DNA of 8,042 nt, taken from JBLHKE01 sp047619485. GTDB taxonomy: Bacteria > Verrucomicrobiota > Verrucomicrobiia > Verrucomicrobiales > DEV007. The DNA is taken from positions 1 through 8,042 of the forward strand of contig JBLHKE010000342.1 in NCBI GenBank assembly GCA_047619485.1, in the 5' to 3' direction. Within the stretch, counting starts at the first letter, position 1, and the number at the start of each line of letters is the position of its first letter. The notes under the pieces are model-generated. The model saw nothing but the letters and a program-made list of their open reading frames with translations, searched no databases and was not told the origin of the DNA. A program made the position numbers and the translations under genes. This document shows positions 7,090 through 8,042 of the stretch, one piece after another.

Positions 7090-7805
7090 GGAACGTTCGA
7101 CGGTGGAGCATCGCGCTGGTATTGATTGCGTTCGTCGCGCTCGTCTTGACACTTCGCAACCCGGTGTTGGGGACGCAGCAGCGGCTGATATTGATATTGG
7201 GCTGGGTCGGAATCTGGTGTGGTTTACTGGCCTCGCTATGGCGGTTTCGCTGGGTTCGCTATGGTTTGGTGGCGATTCCGTTGCTACTAATCAGCCTGTT
7301 GAGTCTTCCTGGGCGAGAGATTGATGAAGACGAATTGAGATCCGACTATGTGAGGCGAATGGCGGCCTTTGAAGGTATTAGCTATTTTTGGGGTGGGGAA
7401 GGTTGGCGTGGCATCGATTGCTCGGGATTGCCCCGGCGCGCCTATCGTGATGCCCTACTCGCGTATGGCTTGCGTCATCTCGACGGTGGTGCCGTGCGGA
7501 TGTCGGTCGAGCAATGGTGGTTTGACACGAGTGCTAGGGCGCTTGGTGAGGGCTATCGTGGATTCACCAATCCACTCGAAGTGTCCGGAAGCATCGTTGA
7601 GATGGATTACTCGGAGCTCAAGGCAGGAGATCTGGCAGTCACCAGGGGTGGGCTGCACACCCTCGCCTATGTCGGTGAAGGGAATTGGATTCAGGCGGAT
7701 CCGGGTATTGGAAAGGTCGCGACATTAAATGGAAAAATGGATAAAAATGGCTGGTTTAAAAACCGGGTCGAAATGCATCGGTGGAGGGTTTTTGATGAAA
7801 ATTAG
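7086..7805 (+). CDS. Membrane-anchored NlpC/P60 cysteine peptidase
   Basis: This 239-residue protein has three hydrophobic segments (about 7-23, 34-52 and 56-74) followed by a soluble NlpC/P60 domain (about 85-236). The positive-inside pattern (MRNVRR before helix 1, RFRWVR between helices 2 and 3) puts the N terminus in the cytoplasm and the catalytic domain in the periplasm. The catalytic centre reads YFWGGEGWRGIDCSG with Cys112, then GGLHTLAYVGEGNWIQADP with His191 and Gln203. Gln203 is 12 residues after the His, the spacing of the third polar residue in the family. All three are present, so the enzyme looks active. Known family members cut peptide bonds in peptidoglycan stems (often gamma-D-Glu-diamino acid) or act as amidases; the exact bond here is unknown. 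The segment between Cys and His is long (WWFDTSARALGEGYRG). ATG 7086 overlaps the upstream stop by 4 bases; GAGG at 7072-7075 is a weak ribosome-binding site, so coupling is likely. The end overlaps the next gene by 11 bases. Confidence 0.85.
   Translation: MRNVRRWSIALVLIAFVALVLTLRNPVLGTQQRLILILGWVGIWCGLLASLWRFRWVRYGLVAIPLLLISLLSLPGREIDEDELRSDYVRRMAAFEGISYFWGGEGWRGIDCSGLPRRAYRDALLAYGLRHLDGGAVRMSVEQWWFDTSARALGEGYRGFTNPLEVSGSIVEMDYSELKAGDLAVTRGGLHTLAYVGEGNWIQADPGIGKVATLNGKMDKNGWFKNRVEMHRWRVFDEN
7783..7788 (+). promoter_or_regulatory. Strong Shine-Dalgarno site for the PI-PLC-like gene
   Basis: GGAGGG lies inside the end of the NlpC/P60 gene, 6 bases before ATG 7795. It is the most canonical ribosome-binding site in the window and fixes the start of the last gene. 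Confidence 0.65.
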
Positions 7806-8042
7806 ACTGATATTATTGAGTTTCTGGTTGGCGGGAACGTGTCTCGCGGAAGAAGTTCGGATGAATCAGCTACAAGTCATTGGCACGCACAATTCGTATC
7901 ATGTTGCGCCGGCGGAAGCGGTCTTGGGAGTCATAGGTAAAATGAAGGCCGAGTGGCGTGAGGCGCTGGACTACTCGCATCGGCCGCTTCCGGAACAGTT
8001 TGAGAAGTTGGGGATCCGGCAGATCGAGTTGGACGTGTTTGC
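7795..8042 (+). CDS. Secreted Ca-dependent PI-PLC-C1-like phosphodiesterase, N-terminal part (3' truncated by window)
   Basis: The frame starts at ATG 7795 and stays open to the right edge (82 codons). It overlaps the NlpC/P60 gene by 11 bases and has GGAGGG 6 bases upstream. Residues 1-18 are a signal peptide (MKIRLILLSFWLAGTCLA); the Cys at 16 is not in a lipobox, so ordinary signal peptidase cleavage is expected. The mature start reads MNQLQVIGTHNSYH, where His32 in GTHNSY is the expected catalytic His of PI-PLC-type TIM barrels. It continues with ALDYSHRPLPEQFEKLGIRQIELDVF, whose Glu78 and Asp80 are the expected metal-site acidic residues. This order matches the Ca-dependent phosphoinositide-specific phospholipase C1-like family (Pfam PI-PLC-C1), found in many environmental bacteria. 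The family name suggests cleavage of a phosphodiester in phosphoinositides or related lipid headgroups; the real substrate in a bacterium lacking eukaryotic-type membranes is uncertain. The rest of the barrel, including the second catalytic His, is outside the window. Confidence 0.85.
   Translation, partial: MKIRLILLSFWLAGTCLAEEVRMNQLQVIGTHNSYHVAPAEAVLGVIGKMKAEWREALDYSHRPLPEQFEKLGIRQIELDVF

Noticed and set aside
1..8042. tRNA, rRNA, CRISPR, insertion sequence or attachment-site signals
   Set aside because: No cloverleaf, rRNA-like segment, spaced direct repeats, transposase motifs or terminal inverted repeats were seen on either strand.

Overview
The window looks like chromosome of a moderately GC-rich member of the Verrucomicrobiota or a related PVC-group bacterium. 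The evidence is protein style. There is a large secreted beta-helix / lamin-tail protein ending in a DPDGDGLxNLLEY linker and a small C-terminal sheet domain, an architecture I associate with Verrucomicrobiota. There are also iduronate-2-sulfatase-type sulfatases, a GH71/99-like glycosidase end and a membrane-anchored NlpC/P60 enzyme. No marker gene fixes the taxon, so the assignment is an inference.

All five genes read rightward and fill about 97% of the window. From the left edge: the last 103 codons of a GH71/99-like glycoside hydrolase (2-313); a 154-base gap; a 982-residue secreted protein with two complete sulfatase domains in one chain (468-3416); a 43-base gap; a 1209-residue secreted multidomain protein (3460-7089: beta-helix, Ig-like module, three lamin-tail modules, a jelly roll, a Ca-type linker); a three-helix membrane protein with an NlpC/P60 cysteine-peptidase domain (7086-7805, 4-base overlap with the gene before); and the first 82 codons of a secreted Ca-dependent PI-PLC-like phosphodiesterase (7795 to the edge, 11-base overlap).

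Functionally the left part reads as breakdown of a sulfated glycan outside the cytoplasm: a glycosidase followed by a sulfatase with two active centres. The right part is a tightly overlapping trio whose products are all exported or face the periplasm: a surface or adhesin-like scaffold, a possible peptidoglycan-processing enzyme and a phosphodiesterase. Substrates cannot be read from the sequence.

The most unexpected non-coding signal is a shared leader of about 37 bases before the two large genes. Both have GTG starts with TGGTGGT at -37, CGCG at -27 and TGGGTAGG at -16, in the same ungapped register. I see no RNA genes, mobile elements, CRISPR, attachment sites or convincing terminators.
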